From Weizmannia acidilactici (lineage in GTDB: Bacteria > Bacillota > Bacilli > Bacillales > Bacillaceae_C), in NCBI RefSeq assembly GCF_008974225.1, contig NZ_BKZR01000053.1, forward strand, positions 1 through 20,580: a stretch of DNA of 20,580 nucleotides, read 5' to 3'. Shown piece by piece: positions 20,337-20,580 of the stretch (positions are counted from its first letter, which is position 1; each line of letters begins with the position of its first letter). Position numbers and translations under genes: made by a program. The notes under the pieces were generated by a model, which saw nothing but the letters and a program-made list of their open reading frames with translations, did not search any database and was not told the origin of the DNA.

Positions 20337-20580
20337 TTCATAGGTATTTGATTCACACCTAAATAGTTTTCACACCTTTAAATGGATATAGACAGAATTT
20401 TCTTACATGATGAATCCCATCCTAACAACCAAATTGGTTATATTTGGTAATCAAAAGAATATAACCGTGCGTAAATACTCCACACAACTCACGGTCGCTC
20501 ACCCTCCTACATCTCCCAAGATTTGGGGCCCACACATTCCTCCGTCCTGCGTATCCATGAGGTGGAGGCCGGATATGCTT
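20337..20580. other. Unassigned right edge with inverted repeats
   Basis: No ORF here could be given a credible start and family. Visible structure: AACCAA-A-TTGGTT (20427-20439), an overlapping ACCAAAT/ATTTGGT pair (20428-20434 and 20442-20448), and CCGTG/CACGG (20465-20469 and 20490-20494). The last 80 bases become GC-richer and pyrimidine-rich, unlike the AT-rich part before them. This may be the edge of a gene or mobile element lying beyond the window. Confidence 0.35.

Noticed and set aside
1..20580. CRISPR array, tRNA or rRNA genes, intact insertion sequence, prophage genes
   Set aside because: I looked for regularly spaced direct repeats, cloverleaf or rRNA-like stretches, and transposase or integrase motifs. 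I saw none that could be supported.

Overview
The window comes from a low-to-moderate GC, endospore-forming member of the Bacillaceae. Evidence for this is AGGAGG-type ribosome binding sites, frequent TTG and GTG starts, two small acid-soluble spore protein genes behind sigma-G-like promoters, and a bmrB-bmrC-bmrD style drug exporter locus. Gene content and codon style recall Heyndrickxia (Weizmannia/Bacillus) coagulans. That species call is inference from memory, not a database result.

Layout, left to right. At 105-2012 is a secreted sedolisin (S53) protease with its own promoter and terminator. An AAT-type amino acid permease follows at 2361-3770, behind a promoter bracketed by two palindromes. 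The 3771-4256 spacer has no convincing gene but carries a terminator, a 21-bp tandem repeat and a promoter with a palindrome on its -10. It leads into a membrane HExxH metallopeptidase-like protein (4257-5078). A DHA2-type MFS exporter runs the other way (5251-6672), and divergent from it is a cysteine-free, histidine-rich HesB/IscA-fold protein (6812-7126).

The middle holds the multidrug exporter locus. A strong sigma-A promoter drives a leader that encodes a 23-residue peptide, several hairpins, an intrinsic terminator and a second 17-codon ORF. Then come bmrC (degenerate ATPase site) and bmrD (canonical site, extracellular insertion). This arrangement fits ribosome-mediated attenuation as known for B. 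subtilis bmrBCD. A class U-like sirtuin gene follows as a separate unit.

The stretch 12274-13329 (minus strand) is a decayed DUF485 plus acetate/cation symporter (ActP/YwcA-like) operon, with a large internal deletion, nonsense codons and frameshifts. A GH36 alpha-galactosidase (13605-15815) lies beyond it, with a perfect 16-bp palindrome just before its start. It converges on an alpha/beta-type SASP gene whose apparent start codon is AUA instead of AUG. Divergent from that is a cidA-cidB (holin/antiholin-like) pair, probably continuing into a medium/long-chain acyl-CoA synthetase. The right end has a membrane-anchored lytic transglycosylase with an embedded EF-hand-like loop, a GlsB/YeaQ-type membrane protein, the spore protein gene sspP, and about 240 bases at the edge that I could not assign.

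Most of this is ordinary Bacillaceae chromosome. I did not find a wholly new system. The most informative items are the bmr leader with its second uORF, the AUA-start SASP, the Cys-less His-tailed IscA-fold protein and the several uncharacterised operator-like palindromes.
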